64,000 nt of DNA from Chthonomonadales bacterium. Its GTDB lineage: Bacteria > Armatimonadota > Chthonomonadetes > Chthonomonadales > CAJBBX01. Under the pieces are notes generated by a model. The model was not told the origin of the DNA. It did not search any database and worked only from the letters and a program-made list of their open reading frames with translations. The DNA lies in NCBI GenBank assembly GCA_027459625.1, contig DAIDHP010000004.1, positions 62,001 to 126,000 on the forward strand, in the 5' to 3' direction. A program made the position numbers and the translations under genes. This document shows, piece after piece, positions 7,733-16,063 of the stretch (within the stretch, counting starts at the first letter, position 1; every line of letters starts with the position of its first letter).

Positions 7733-9376
7733 CTATTTCTTATCCGTTGCGGGTTTTGTCGTATCCGTCGTAGTGTCAGGCTTTGTGTTTGCACCTGCGG
7801 AAACTGCAAGCCCTGAAACATGCACGATATGATGCGCAACCCACGTTTTTCCATGCCATGAAATAGTGGCTTTCAGGTCATAGTCACCGTTAGGCATGGC
7901 GTTCGGGACCAAAACATAGAAATGCGAAGCCCTTGTGACATCCTCCCGATCGATGTAAAACCCTTTCTTGGATCTTCCTTTCACCTCCCATCCCGTCGGG
8001 ATGGAGAGTTCAACGTCGCCTTGGGCATATCCGGGCACCGCGCTGTATATGTTCACATCAACCTTCAACTGAGTCTCGCCAACGGAATTGATCGCCACGG
8101 AGGAGGGAATTGTGGTGATGGATAGGTTGAATGGCTCCACAATCTCGAAACTGATGGTGTTGGAGAATGTCTTTCCGTTTGTTAGGACGCCGTCGGTTTC
8201 AAACTGATAATATCCAAGGATGGCGTTGTTAGGAATTTGACTGTGATATTTCATAGTAATGGATTTTAAAGGTTTTATAACCGGTATGTTCACCTGTCGC
8301 AGGGTGTTTACAAGATTCGATGCCGGTCCGATCCCCTGCCAGGTGATAGATTGTATCTGGGTTGGGTCACTTAGCTGGCTAGCGATCTTTAACGTGGCGT
8401 CGAGGTTCTCGCCTGGAATGTAATTGACATCGTTCAATTTCAGAACCGGAGTAATGCCGGGCACGGTGACGGTTCTTGTATCAACCAATATTACATCCAA
8501 AAGCTTGTGCGGTTCGTAGGGTTTTGTGGGAACCGGGGCTGAGTCGGCGGGTAGAATATCCGCGCGGAACATCATGGAAGCATTTTCGCGCGGGTTCAAT
8601 CCCGCGATCCCCTTGGGGATTGCCATTTCGATCACCTGTCCCGTTCCGTCCGCCTTCTCCGCCATATTGATTGAAGAGGGGGATACCACCGTGTCGTTCC
8701 AAGTGGGGGAGTCGTTAACGCTCAGAGCGTCCAAAAGTCGAGCGGTAATGGCGGGCTTCGCTGCATTGTTTACGGGAGGCACGGTGAGTTCAAGGTTGTC
8801 CGCTCCGCGCAGCCAGCCATCGCCGTTGCAATCCAGATCGACCACAAGCCAAGCGGGTTTATCCGTTTGCGCGGCGATGTATACGTTATTATCATCCCAG
8901 TTCATGTAAATGGTTCCGGATATGTCGCCTTCCTGCAACGTGTAGCACTTGCTCCACTCATCATTGCCGATGACCCCGTCGATGATCGGTTGCTTTTTCA
9001 GTATCTGCGAAACATATGTCTGAGTGACCGGTTGCAGATAATTGATCTGAAATTGATTCGCTTGAACCGGCATCGGCGCAGGCGTGGCAGGCTGCGTTGA
9101 CGGCGCGGGAATTGTCGGTGCGGGCGTCGACGGTTGTGTTGGTTGAGTCGGAACCGGAGTGCTCGGAGTGGTTGGCGCGGTTGGCTCCTTAGGTTCGGTC
9201 GGGGTGGTCGGAGGAATTGGCAGAGGCACGGGCACCGGAGTGATGATTGGCGACGGGGCAGGTGTCGGCACTGGCTCCGTCGGGGTGTCCTGACCCAGAC
9301 TTGCACTCTGCATCGAGAATATAAGCGCAATCATGGTTCCCATTGAGGCGAGGATAAAGCGTCGTTTCATTTTCAC
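7733..9376 (-). CDS. Secreted CBM9-like protein with Pro/Thr-rich linker
   Basis: A 547-residue exported protein. After a signal peptide (cleavage near SLGQD) comes a linker of about 75 residues made almost only of Pro, Thr, Ala, Val and Ser. Residues about 125-260 form a carbohydrate-binding family 9/DOMON-like fold (PIIDGVIGNDEWSKC, YMNWDDNNVYIAAQ, DLDCNGDGWLRGADNLELTV). The C-terminal part resembles NEW3-type beta-sandwich domains (GDVELSIPTGWEVKGRSKKG). No catalytic domain is visible, so it is probably a cell-surface or periplasmic sugar- or protein-binding protein. A GTG at 9376 is preferred because AGGAGG lies 9 nt upstream; the next ATG would be 15 nt away. A canonical promoter lies at 9431-9459. 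The GH116 gene follows after 154 bp, so they may be co-transcribed. Confidence 0.75.
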   Translation of the reverse strand: MKMKRRFILASMGTMIALIFSMQSASLGQDTPTEPVPTPAPSPIITPVPVPLPIPPTTPTEPKEPTAPTTPSTPVPTQPTQPSTPAPTIPAPSTQPATPAPMPVQANQFQINYLQPVTQTYVSQILKKQPIIDGVIGNDEWSKCYTLQEGDISGTIYMNWDDNNVYIAAQTDKPAWLVVDLDCNGDGWLRGADNLELTVPPVNNAAKPAITARLLDALSVNDSPTWNDTVVSPSSINMAEKADGTGQVIEMAIPKGIAGLNPRENASMMFRADILPADSAPVPTKPYEPHKLLDVILVDTRTVTVPGITPVLKLNDVNYIPGENLDATLKIASQLSDPTQIQSITWQGIGPASNLVNTLRQVNIPVIKPLKSITMKYHSQIPNNAILGYYQFETDGVLTNGKTFSNTISFEIVEPFNLSITTIPSSVAINSVGETQLKVDVNIYSAVPGYAQGDVELSIPTGWEVKGRSKKGFYIDREDVTRASHFYVLVPNAMPNGDYDLKATISWHGKTWVAHHIVHVSGLAVSAGANTKPDTTTDTTKPATDKK

Positions 9377-9430
9377 TGGGATGATCCTCCTAAGGGATTC
9401 TATATAAACAGGGGTTGTGATCTTACATTG

Positions 9431-9459
9431 AATTTAGCATTATTATACCCATCTGTCAA
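9431..9459 (-). promoter_or_regulatory. Sigma70-type promoter of the CBM9-like gene
   Basis: On the minus strand, a perfect TTGACA (9459-9454), a 17-nt spacer and TAAATT (9436-9431), about 55 bp before the GTG start. It is divergent from the lysA promoter at 9525. Confidence 0.7.
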
Positions 9460-9524
9460 GTGAATAGTTGGGGGCATGTCCGAATGAACGTCTCATCTCT
9501 GATGAGCGTAATCAGCCCTGAGAT

Positions 9525-9554
9525 TTGACAATACGCCCCGAAACAAGCTAAACT
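9525..9554 (+). promoter_or_regulatory. Sigma70-type promoter upstream of lysA
   Basis: TTGACA (9525-9530), an 18-nt spacer and TAAACT (9549-9554). The expected start of transcription is near 9561, only a few nucleotides before the terminator-like hairpin at 9564. Confidence 0.72.
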
Positions 9555-9563
9555 AAATTTTGA

Positions 9564-9598
9564 GAACCGAAGTCATCTTAATGACCGGGTTCCTTTTT
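9564..9598 (+). terminator. Leader terminator/attenuator hairpin before lysA
   Basis: A two-part stem: GAACC (9564-9568) with GGTTC (9588-9592), and inside it GTCAT (9572-9576) with ATGAC (9581-9585) around loop CTTA. C and T5 (9594-9598) follow. It lies between a strong promoter and the lysA start, so most transcripts would end after about 38 nt unless read-through occurs. No lysine riboswitch is visible, so any control would use another mechanism. Confidence 0.65.
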
Positions 9599-9642
9599 CA
9601 TATGTGCGAGAAACAAGGAGAAACGAGGAGAATACCAGGTTA

Positions 9643-10992
9643 ATGCTGCTTGGCACCCAGAAAATTAACGCCGCAGGGCGTTTGGAAATATCCGGATGCG
9701 ACACCGTGGAATTGGCGCGACAATACGGCACCCCGCTCTATTTGATGGATGAGACGGTAATTCGGGAGCGATGCCGCAGATACAAACAAGCCTTCGATGA
9801 AAGGTACCCCAAAAATATCATCTGCTACGCCGGCAAGGCTTTTCTGACTCGTGCCATGTGCAAGATCGTTGAGCAAGAGGGGCTTTACCTCGACGTGGCA
9901 TCGGCTGGGGAGCTTTACACTGCGCTCCATGCCGATTTTCCCGCTTCGCGCATCAACCTGCATGGCAATAACAAATCCGTGGAGGAGCTTGAAATGGCGG
10001 TTAGCTCCGGCATCGCGCATGTGGTGCTGGATAACTTCGCGGAGTTGGAGACTCTCTCCTCTCTGGCGAGAGCCGCAAATCGCACTGTGGATGTGCTGGT
10101 TCGATGCGCCCCGGGAGTCGATCCTCACACGCATAAGTTCATCAGTACGGGACAGGCGGACACAAAGTTTGGCTTTAACATCAAGGATGGCTCCGCAATG
10201 GAGGCGGTTCGACGCGTGCTGGCGGCTCCGTCTCTCAGTTTTGACGGAATTCACTGCCACGTAGGGTCACAACTTTTGGATACCGACGCGCACGTGGGGG
10301 CGGTGGATGTAATGGTTCGCCTGATGAAGGAGATTTATGACACCCTTGGCGCTACCTGCAACGTATTGAATATTGGCGGAGGGTTGGGAGTAAGGTATCG
10401 GTCCAATCAAACGCCCCCAGAGTTCGAACGTTTCGCGGATGTGATAACCTCCTTGCTGAAATCTGCGCTGGAAAAATTTGGATTGGAGTTGCCCACTCTT
10501 CAACAGGAGCCAGGCAGAGCCATAGTGGGTGAGGCGGGAGTGACCCTTTACTCGGTTGGAGCCATCAAAACGGTGCCCATCATGGAGGCGCCGGGCACAA
10601 GAACCTATGTGTCCGTGGATGGGGGGATGTCGGATAATCCCCGTCCTCAGTTGTATGACGCAGTGTATGAGCTTATCGTAGCGAACAAGGCGAGCCAGCC
10701 GCACGATCGAGTGGTCACGATTGCTGGAAAGCATTGCGAAACGGATGTGCTTGTTATGGATACCCTGGCAGCCAAGCTGGAACCGGGAGATATCATCGCC
10801 GTCCAGACGACCGGGGCTTATAACTATGCAATGGCGAGCAATTACAACAAGGTGTTGAAACCTGCGGTTCTGCTATTGCAAGACGGGGAGGCGGATGTGA
10901 TTGTTGAAAGGGAGACTTTCGAGGATCTATTGCGTCATGACGTTATTCCGTCAAGGTTTTTAGAAGTGCGACAGCTTACCCAAACAGGATAA
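9643..10992 (+). CDS. lysA: Diaminopimelate decarboxylase
   Basis: A 449-residue PLP enzyme that decarboxylates meso-diaminopimelate to lysine, the last step of lysine synthesis. The Schiff-base lysine is K65 in ICYAGKAF. The barrel carries DGIHCHVGSQ, the glycine-rich phosphate loop NIGGGLGVRY and the EPGRAIVGEAG motif, and the C-terminal active-site segments GGMSDNPRPQLY and AGKHCETDVL are present. Length is normal. I prefer ATG 9643; an upstream GTG at 9604 would add 13 residues and is not excluded. Transcription is predicted from the 9525 promoter through a terminator-like leader. The M50 protease gene begins 12 nt downstream. Confidence 0.96.
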   Translation: MLLGTQKINAAGRLEISGCDTVELARQYGTPLYLMDETVIRERCRRYKQAFDERYPKNIICYAGKAFLTRAMCKIVEQEGLYLDVASAGELYTALHADFPASRINLHGNNKSVEELEMAVSSGIAHVVLDNFAELETLSSLARAANRTVDVLVRCAPGVDPHTHKFISTGQADTKFGFNIKDGSAMEAVRRVLAAPSLSFDGIHCHVGSQLLDTDAHVGAVDVMVRLMKEIYDTLGATCNVLNIGGGLGVRYRSNQTPPEFERFADVITSLLKSALEKFGLELPTLQQEPGRAIVGEAGVTLYSVGAIKTVPIMEAPGTRTYVSVDGGMSDNPRPQLYDAVYELIVANKASQPHDRVVTIAGKHCETDVLVMDTLAAKLEPGDIIAVQTTGAYNYAMASNYNKVLKPAVLLLQDGEADVIVERETFEDLLRHDVIPSRFLEVRQLTQTG

Positions 10993-11004
10993 AAAAACAA
11001 AAAA

Positions 11005-11646
11005 ATGTTTTCACATATCGATCTGACTTCGTTTATTATTTTCATTGCGGTGTTGATTATCGCCATCACGGTGCACGAGTTTTCTCATGCGATTGTGGCG
11101 GATATGTTAGGCGATCCCACACCTCGAATGCAAAAACGCATCTCCCTGAATCCCTTAAACCATTTGGATCCCCTCGGAACCATCATGATGGTGATCACCT
11201 CATTAACAGGGTTTGGATTTGGGTGGGGCAAGCCGGTGATGACCAACCCCTACAATTTCAAAAATCCGAAAAGGGATCAGAGTATCGTGGCGTTGGCGGG
11301 ACCGGTTTCAAACCTAATTCAAGCCACGATTTTCGCGATGATCTTTCGCCCCATTTTTCAGGTCAACGCAAATGCCGGTCCGTTAGAGACATTCCTATTT
11401 GTTGGAATCCATATCAATCTCTTCCTGGCGTTTTTCAATCTGATTCCCATCTCGCCTTTGGACGGGCATTGGATTATGATTGCGTTGTTGCCACGAAAAA
11501 GCTCGATGGTTTATGAACGATGGATGAACTCCTGGGGACCTTTTGTCTTTCTGCTGATCGTGTTTCTGGCTCCGGGATTGCTTAGCCAGGTTCTGGGTCC
11601 GCCGGTTAATTTTTGCATACATCTTCTTGTTCCGCAACTGGGATAA
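11005..11646 (+). CDS. Site-2 protease family (M50) membrane metalloprotease
   Basis: A 213-residue polytopic membrane protein. The zinc site is HEFSH in the first hydrophobic helix (about residue 25) and the C-terminal ligand motif is NLIPISPLDGHWIM (about 145-160), the NPDG-type aspartate motif of site-2 proteases. It lacks a PDZ domain and is shorter than RseP, so it belongs to the minimal rhomboid-sized M50 group common in Gram-positive-like and archaeal genomes. The substrate is unknown. No good ribosome site is visible before the ATG and it begins 12 nt after lysA, so translation may be coupled. Confidence 0.9.
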   Translation: MFSHIDLTSFIIFIAVLIIAITVHEFSHAIVADMLGDPTPRMQKRISLNPLNHLDPLGTIMMVITSLTGFGFGWGKPVMTNPYNFKNPKRDQSIVALAGPVSNLIQATIFAMIFRPIFQVNANAGPLETFLFVGIHINLFLAFFNLIPISPLDGHWIMIALLPRKSSMVYERWMNSWGPFVFLLIVFLAPGLLSQVLGPPVNFCIHLLVPQLG

Positions 11647-11719
11647 GCTGACGCGACTACCCTCCATCATTTTGTCCGCTTGATTGCGGCTTTACTATCT
11701 CTGCAAGTGAGGATTGTTC

Positions 11720-12703
11720 ATGGAACGATTGTTGAGTGGCATGCAGCCAACCGGAGTTTTGCATCTCGGGAACCTAGAGGGTGCACTGCGTAACTGGGTG
11801 CGCCTTCAAAACGATTACGAGATGTTCTGCTGCATCGTGGACTGGCACGCCCTAACAACCATGTACAATCGCACGGAGGAGATATCCAGTTCGGCGCGGG
11901 AGGTTGCTGCGGAGTATATCGCTGCGGGACTGGACCCGGAGAAGTGCTCCATTTTTCTGCAATCTCATGTGAAGGAGCATGCTGAGCTTCACCTTCTGCT
12001 TTCCATGATCACGCCTCTGGGTTGGCTCGAACGGGTGCCGACTTACAAAGAGAAACGAGAAAACCTGGGGCTGAACGAGGAATCGCTCTCTTACGGGCTA
12101 TTGGGGTATCCGGTCCTCATGGCTTCCGATATCCTTGTCTACAGAGCTCAGGCGGTGCCGGTGGGCAAGGATCAGGTGCCGCATCTCGAAATCACCCGCG
12201 AAATAGCCAGGCGGTTCAATTTTTTATTCGGAGACATCTTTCCCGAGCCCAAGGCGATTGTAAACGAGTCCGCTGCAGTGGTGCCGGGTTTGGATGGGAG
12301 AAAAATGAGCAAGAGCTACGACAACGCCATTTATCTCTCCGATGACGCCGATTCCGTAGCGAAGAAAATCATGAGTGCCTTCACCACGGAGACGAAGATA
12401 CGCAAATCCGACCCGGGCATACCTGAGACCTGCGTGGTCTGTCAACTGCGTAAACTCTACGATCCGGAAGGATATCAGACCTCCTGGGAGGAGGATCGCA
12501 GAGGGGAGCGGGGATGTGTTCAGAACAAGAGGGAACTTATTGATATCATCAACGCCTCATTGGAGCCTCTGAGGATCAAGCGCAAGGAATTGCTCGCCGA
12601 TCCCGCTCAGCTTGAGAAATATCTCGAGGATGGAGCTGAGCGGGCACGCCTAGTCACATCGGAAACTTTGAAAATAGTTCGTAAAGCCATGAATCTAAGA
12701 TAA
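11720..12703 (+). CDS. trpS: Tryptophanyl-tRNA synthetase
   Basis: A 327-residue class I aminoacyl-tRNA synthetase charging tRNA-Trp. The HIGH-type motif reads VLHLGNLEGAL near residue 15 and the KMSKS loop appears intact as GRKMSKSYDNAI near 195. The QPTG start and the DWHALTT segment are typical of bacterial TrpRS, as is the length. ATG 11720 is 6 nt after GTGAGGA (11707-11713); a TTG at 11714 is a less likely start. The gene is followed by an unknown membrane protein after 30 bp. Confidence 0.97.
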   Translation: MERLLSGMQPTGVLHLGNLEGALRNWVRLQNDYEMFCCIVDWHALTTMYNRTEEISSSAREVAAEYIAAGLDPEKCSIFLQSHVKEHAELHLLLSMITPLGWLERVPTYKEKRENLGLNEESLSYGLLGYPVLMASDILVYRAQAVPVGKDQVPHLEITREIARRFNFLFGDIFPEPKAIVNESAAVVPGLDGRKMSKSYDNAIYLSDDADSVAKKIMSAFTTETKIRKSDPGIPETCVVCQLRKLYDPEGYQTSWEEDRRGERGCVQNKRELIDIINASLEPLRIKRKELLADPAQLEKYLEDGAERARLVTSETLKIVRKAMNLR

Positions 12704-12733
12704 TCTCACCTGCGGCGGAAAGGAGTATCCACA

Positions 12734-13336
12734 ATGCACCTCCATATCAGCCGAGATATTCAAGCAATCATCTACACCTTGTTGCCTGTTTTAGCCGCAT
12801 CCGGGATAGGCGCCTCGCTCCAAGGGAAAAAGAGCAAAATTCCTCCGTACCTTTTGATTCCCTTGTTCCTTGTGTGGATTGTTCTCCTTCCGGGGATGTG
12901 CACCCTCCTTCTGCAATGGAGGCACGAAATGCTTGGCTCCTGGTGGAGCGCATGGCTGGATCGTCGCCTGCCCTCGGCGGGTATGTACGCGCTTGTGAAA
13001 TCCGTGGGGCTTTTGATGCTGTATATTTTTATTTGCGTCATGGCGATCACCTTATCCATTCGTCCCGTGGAGATGGCGTTGCGCTCCAGAAAGGTTCACT
13101 TGCTCCTCTGGGCGCCAATTCTTTTTTACTACGTCGCCTATGTGATCTTTCTGATCTATTTTGTTCGATTTCACCCTCTCCATTTCTCCAATATCGGGTT
13201 TCAAGTCAAATTCACCTTCCACTTTCTGCGTTTCCCCAATGTCGCAATAGCCGTAGGCGTCCTCGCCGCGCTACTCTGGATGATTTACGAAGGCGGTGAG
13301 CTATGGCTTGAAAGCGCATTGAAGAGGTTGAAGTAA
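12734..13336 (+). CDS. Unknown polytopic membrane protein
   Basis: A 200-residue protein that I do not recognise. It has about five hydrophobic segments: roughly 10-28, 40-62, 85-108, 122-145 and 170-190. A basic loop (GKKSKIPP) lies after the first and a Trp-rich loop (EMLGSWWSAWLDRR) between the second and third. It has no cysteine pair, no metal motif and no lipobox. An AAAGGAG site upstream of 12734 supports the start. It may be in the lysA-M50-trpS transcript. A function cannot be assigned. Confidence 0.65.
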   Translation: MHLHISRDIQAIIYTLLPVLAASGIGASLQGKKSKIPPYLLIPLFLVWIVLLPGMCTLLLQWRHEMLGSWWSAWLDRRLPSAGMYALVKSVGLLMLYIFICVMAITLSIRPVEMALRSRKVHLLLWAPILFYYVAYVIFLIYFVRFHPLHFSNIGFQVKFTFHFLRFPNVAIAVGVLAALLWMIYEGGELWLESALKRLK

Positions 13337-13659
13337 GGGGAGATTTTAAGTAATCTTAACGCATGGAGAGGGGTATCCATTATATACCGCTTGAGATTCC
13401 TCATTAAAACAAAAACGTATGCACATCGGCTCTTCTCACGGCGAGGGATCGCCTGCGTAGCCGGAACATAGGTCAACCCACCGCCGAGGACTGATCTCTT
13501 ATTCCGGAATTGACATCCTATCCAAGGCTTGAGGTAGGGATGGCAAAGTATTGGGCGATTAAAAGTATCTTTGTAAAGGCGATGGATAATCGGTCCGTTT
13601 TCAATTCCAAGCCCTCTATTTCAAGCAACACTTCTTCCTCTCATAAGGGTTCTTGGTAT
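13337..13659. other. Intergenic region with a nested hairpin
   Basis: No supported gene. At 13427-13463 there is a two-tier hairpin: CGGCT/AGCCG outside and GGCGA/TCGCC inside with a GGGA-type loop. The short open frame starting at 13510 has no ribosome site and runs through the promoter and terminator at 13660-13726. The region might encode a small structured RNA, but nothing matches a known family. Confidence 0.35.
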
Positions 13660-13689
13660 TTGACAGTCTTTTACTTGCGAAGGTATAAT
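13660..13689 (+). promoter_or_regulatory. Consensus sigma70-type promoter P1 abutting a terminator
   Basis: Perfect TTGACA (13660-13665), an 18-nt spacer and perfect TATAAT (13684-13689). Predicted transcription starts near 13696, and an intrinsic terminator stem begins at 13700. The product would be an RNA of only about 30 nt. Confidence 0.8.
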
Positions 13690-13699
13690 AAGTTGCCTT

Positions 13700-13726
13700 G
13701 GACGGCTGGTATCGCCGTCCTTTTTT
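13700..13726 (+). terminator. Intrinsic terminator directly after P1
   Basis: A 7-bp GC-rich stem, GGACGGC (13700-13706) with GCCGTCC (13714-13720), a 7-nt loop and T6 (13721-13726). It is a textbook intrinsic terminator and sits 10 nt past the -10 box of P1, upstream of the separate recG promoter. Confidence 0.82.
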
Positions 13727-13750
13727 CGTGATTTTTAACGGTTTCGCTCA

Positions 13751-13780
13751 TTGACAACCGACTCCGGGGTTTGCTATACT
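13751..13780 (+). promoter_or_regulatory. Sigma70-type promoter P2 of recG
   Basis: TTGACA (13751-13756), an 18-nt spacer and TATACT (13775-13780), 30 bp before the recG ATG. It lies just downstream of the P1 terminator. Confidence 0.78.
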
Positions 13781-13810
13781 AGCCCCAAGTCTATATTGTC
13801 CGGAGGGCTT

Positions 13811-15940
13811 ATGTCCTTCTCTCCATCAACCGACGAGCGGGGGGCTATGCGGCGTGATTTATCCGATGAGGTGCAGTATCTTAAAGGCATCGGACCGCAA
13901 GGAGCCACGCTGTTAGCCAAATTGGGAATATCCACGGTGTGGGACCTTCTCCGCCACATGCCGCGTCGCTACGAGGATCGAACGAAGTTCCGCCTAATTG
14001 CGGAATTACAGCCAGGTGAGTTTGCCACCATTCGAGCCAAGGTGATCGGGGTTGAAAATTCCCAGTCGCGACAACGGCGAATGAACATCACCAAGGTCAC
14101 CATGTCGGATGACACAGGCTCGATCCATCTGGTTTTTTTTCAACAACCCTACCTTTTGCGTCAGTTCCAAAAGTGGTCCACACTCCGCACGGAACTGATT
14201 GTTTACGGGCTCGTGAAGGAAGGTTTTAACTGGGGCGTGTTGGAGATGGAGCGAGCGGAATGGGAGGAGGCTAGCGACAATCCCGATTCTCTATCGTCGA
14301 ACCGTATCGTTCCCATATACCCCTTGACGGAGGGGCTGACGCAAAAAAGGCTGAGGGTGGCGGTTGATTGCGCTCTCAAGAAGTACGTCGGTATGATACA
14401 GGAGATACTACCGGCGGAAGTGGTGCGTCAAAAGCGTCTGTTGAATCCAGCCGACGCATACGGCAACATCCATTTTCCCGAAAACGAGGGAATGAGGTGC
14501 GCCGCGCGAGAGAGACTTGTTTTCGAGGAGTTTTTTCTGCTTCAGCTTTCGCTTGCCCGTAAGAGACTGAAATATACAAGCGACCACCCGGGAATTCGTT
14601 TCAGCATCTCGGAGAGCAAGCTTATGGAGGATTTGAAGCGGATCGCTCCGTTCGATCTGACCAACGCGCAGTTGCGAGCCGTTCGAGAAATCGCGGCGGA
14701 CGTAACAGGCGGAACGGCGATGAATCGGTTGCTCCAAGGGGATGTCGGTTCCGGCAAAACGATGGTGGCATTAGCCGCGATGCTTATGGCGATGGAGAAC
14801 GGCTACCAATCCGCCATCATGGCTCCGACGGAGATTTTGGCTCAGCAGCATGCAATTGTGTTTCAAAGGATGCTGGATTCCTGTGGCATCACTGTCGATT
14901 TAACGATCGGCAGTCTCCCGGCGAAATTGAAGGAGGACGTGCGGAACCGTATTCGCGGGGGTGTCACCAATATCGCCGTCGGCACGCATGCACTCATTCA
15001 GGAAGGGATTCAGTTCCACAAATTGGGGATGGTCGTTATCGATGAGCAGCATCGCTTTGGAGTGCTCCAAAGGCAGGCGTTGCACCAAAAGGGGGAATCC
15101 CCGCACATACTGGTGATGACCGCCACACCCATACCGCGCACGCTGACCATGACTCTTTACGGCGATTTGGATGTGTCCGTGATTTCCGAACTCCCGCCGG
15201 GACGAAAACCGATTAAGACGCATTGGAAACGCAAAATTCAGGCGGAATCGGTATATAAATCCGCCTCGCAGTTCATTGAGCATGGAAGGCAGGTGTATGT
15301 CGTGTGCCCGCTTGTGGAGGATTCTGAAAAGATGCAGGCGCAAGCGGCTACGAGGTTGGAGGAGGAACTCAAGGCGACGATGTTCTCGCGTTATCGCGTC
15401 GGGTTGCTTCACGGGCAGATGAGATCCGACGATAAGGATTCGGTCATGCGGGACTTCAAGGATAGGCGCTTGGATGTGCTTGTTGCCACCACGGTTATAG
15501 AGGTGGGTATTGACGTTCCAAACGCCACGGTGATGATCATCGTGGATGCGGATCGCTTCGGACTTTCTCAGTTGCATCAATTAAGGGGGAGAGTGGGGAG
15601 AGGAACCCACTCCTCTTACTGTATTCTTCTTGCGGACCCGAAAACCGATGACGGGGTTGCAAGAATGAAGGTAATGACGGAAACAAATGATGGTTTTCGA
15701 ATCGCAGAGGAGGATTTAAACCTTCGCGGGCCTGGCGAGTTTTTTGGCACCAAGCAGAGTGGTATGCCTGAGTTTCGTTTCGGCAATCTACTTACGGACA
15801 AGGAGATCATGGAGGAGGCGAAACGAATGGCGTTTGATTTAATACATACCGACCCGAACTTGGAGCTTGTCGAGCATGCGGGATTGAAAAGCGAAATAAA
15901 ACGAAATAGTCAGGCTTTCGAACTGATGCATGTGAGTTGA
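13811..15940 (+). CDS. recG: ATP-dependent DNA helicase RecG
   Basis: A 709-residue helicase that remodels stalled replication forks and branch-migrates Holliday junctions. The N-terminal wedge/OB-fold region starts with LKGIGPQGATLLAKLGI. The motor has Walker A GDVGSGKT, the DEQHRFG box, TATPIPRTL, and motif VI LRGRVGRG. The C-terminal DLNLRGPGEFFGTKQSG is diagnostic for RecG. The start is ATG 13811 after GGAGGG (13802-13807). A TTG at 13751 is excluded as start because it lies inside the -35 box of P2. The following gene, coaD, begins 123 bp downstream. Confidence 0.97.
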   Translation: MSFSPSTDERGAMRRDLSDEVQYLKGIGPQGATLLAKLGISTVWDLLRHMPRRYEDRTKFRLIAELQPGEFATIRAKVIGVENSQSRQRRMNITKVTMSDDTGSIHLVFFQQPYLLRQFQKWSTLRTELIVYGLVKEGFNWGVLEMERAEWEEASDNPDSLSSNRIVPIYPLTEGLTQKRLRVAVDCALKKYVGMIQEILPAEVVRQKRLLNPADAYGNIHFPENEGMRCAARERLVFEEFFLLQLSLARKRLKYTSDHPGIRFSISESKLMEDLKRIAPFDLTNAQLRAVREIAADVTGGTAMNRLLQGDVGSGKTMVALAAMLMAMENGYQSAIMAPTEILAQQHAIVFQRMLDSCGITVDLTIGSLPAKLKEDVRNRIRGGVTNIAVGTHALIQEGIQFHKLGMVVIDEQHRFGVLQRQALHQKGESPHILVMTATPIPRTLTMTLYGDLDVSVISELPPGRKPIKTHWKRKIQAESVYKSASQFIEHGRQVYVVCPLVEDSEKMQAQAATRLEEELKATMFSRYRVGLLHGQMRSDDKDSVMRDFKDRRLDVLVATTVIEVGIDVPNATVMIIVDADRFGLSQLHQLRGRVGRGTHSSYCILLADPKTDDGVARMKVMTETNDGFRIAEEDLNLRGPGEFFGTKQSGMPEFRFGNLLTDKEIMEEAKRMAFDLIHTDPNLELVEHAGLKSEIKRNSQAFELMHVS

Positions 15941-16063
15941 TGAGATAATATATATAAACGATGCGACGATTTAAAGACCCATCCATTGGTAGTTAAAGAG
16001 AATTTGTCGTTGCGTAGCATCTGCCGAGAGAAAACCCTCGGATACCATATTTAAGGCGAGCAT

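Noticed and set aside
8998-9346. Arg/Pro-rich open frames on both strands
   Set aside because: They are frame shadows of the Pro/Thr-rich linker of the CBM9-like protein; low-complexity coding DNA leaves other frames open.
9555-9642. Lysine riboswitch (L-box) before lysA
   Set aside because: The leader is under 90 nt and lacks the multi-helix aptamer; only one terminator-like hairpin is present.
13510-13515. TTGACA upstream of the P1 promoter
   Set aside because: The sequence 16-18 nt downstream (AGGTAGG region) is not a -10 box.
13510-13731. 73-residue open frame before recG
   Set aside because: It lacks a ribosome site and runs through a consensus promoter and an intrinsic terminator; composition is not gene-like.
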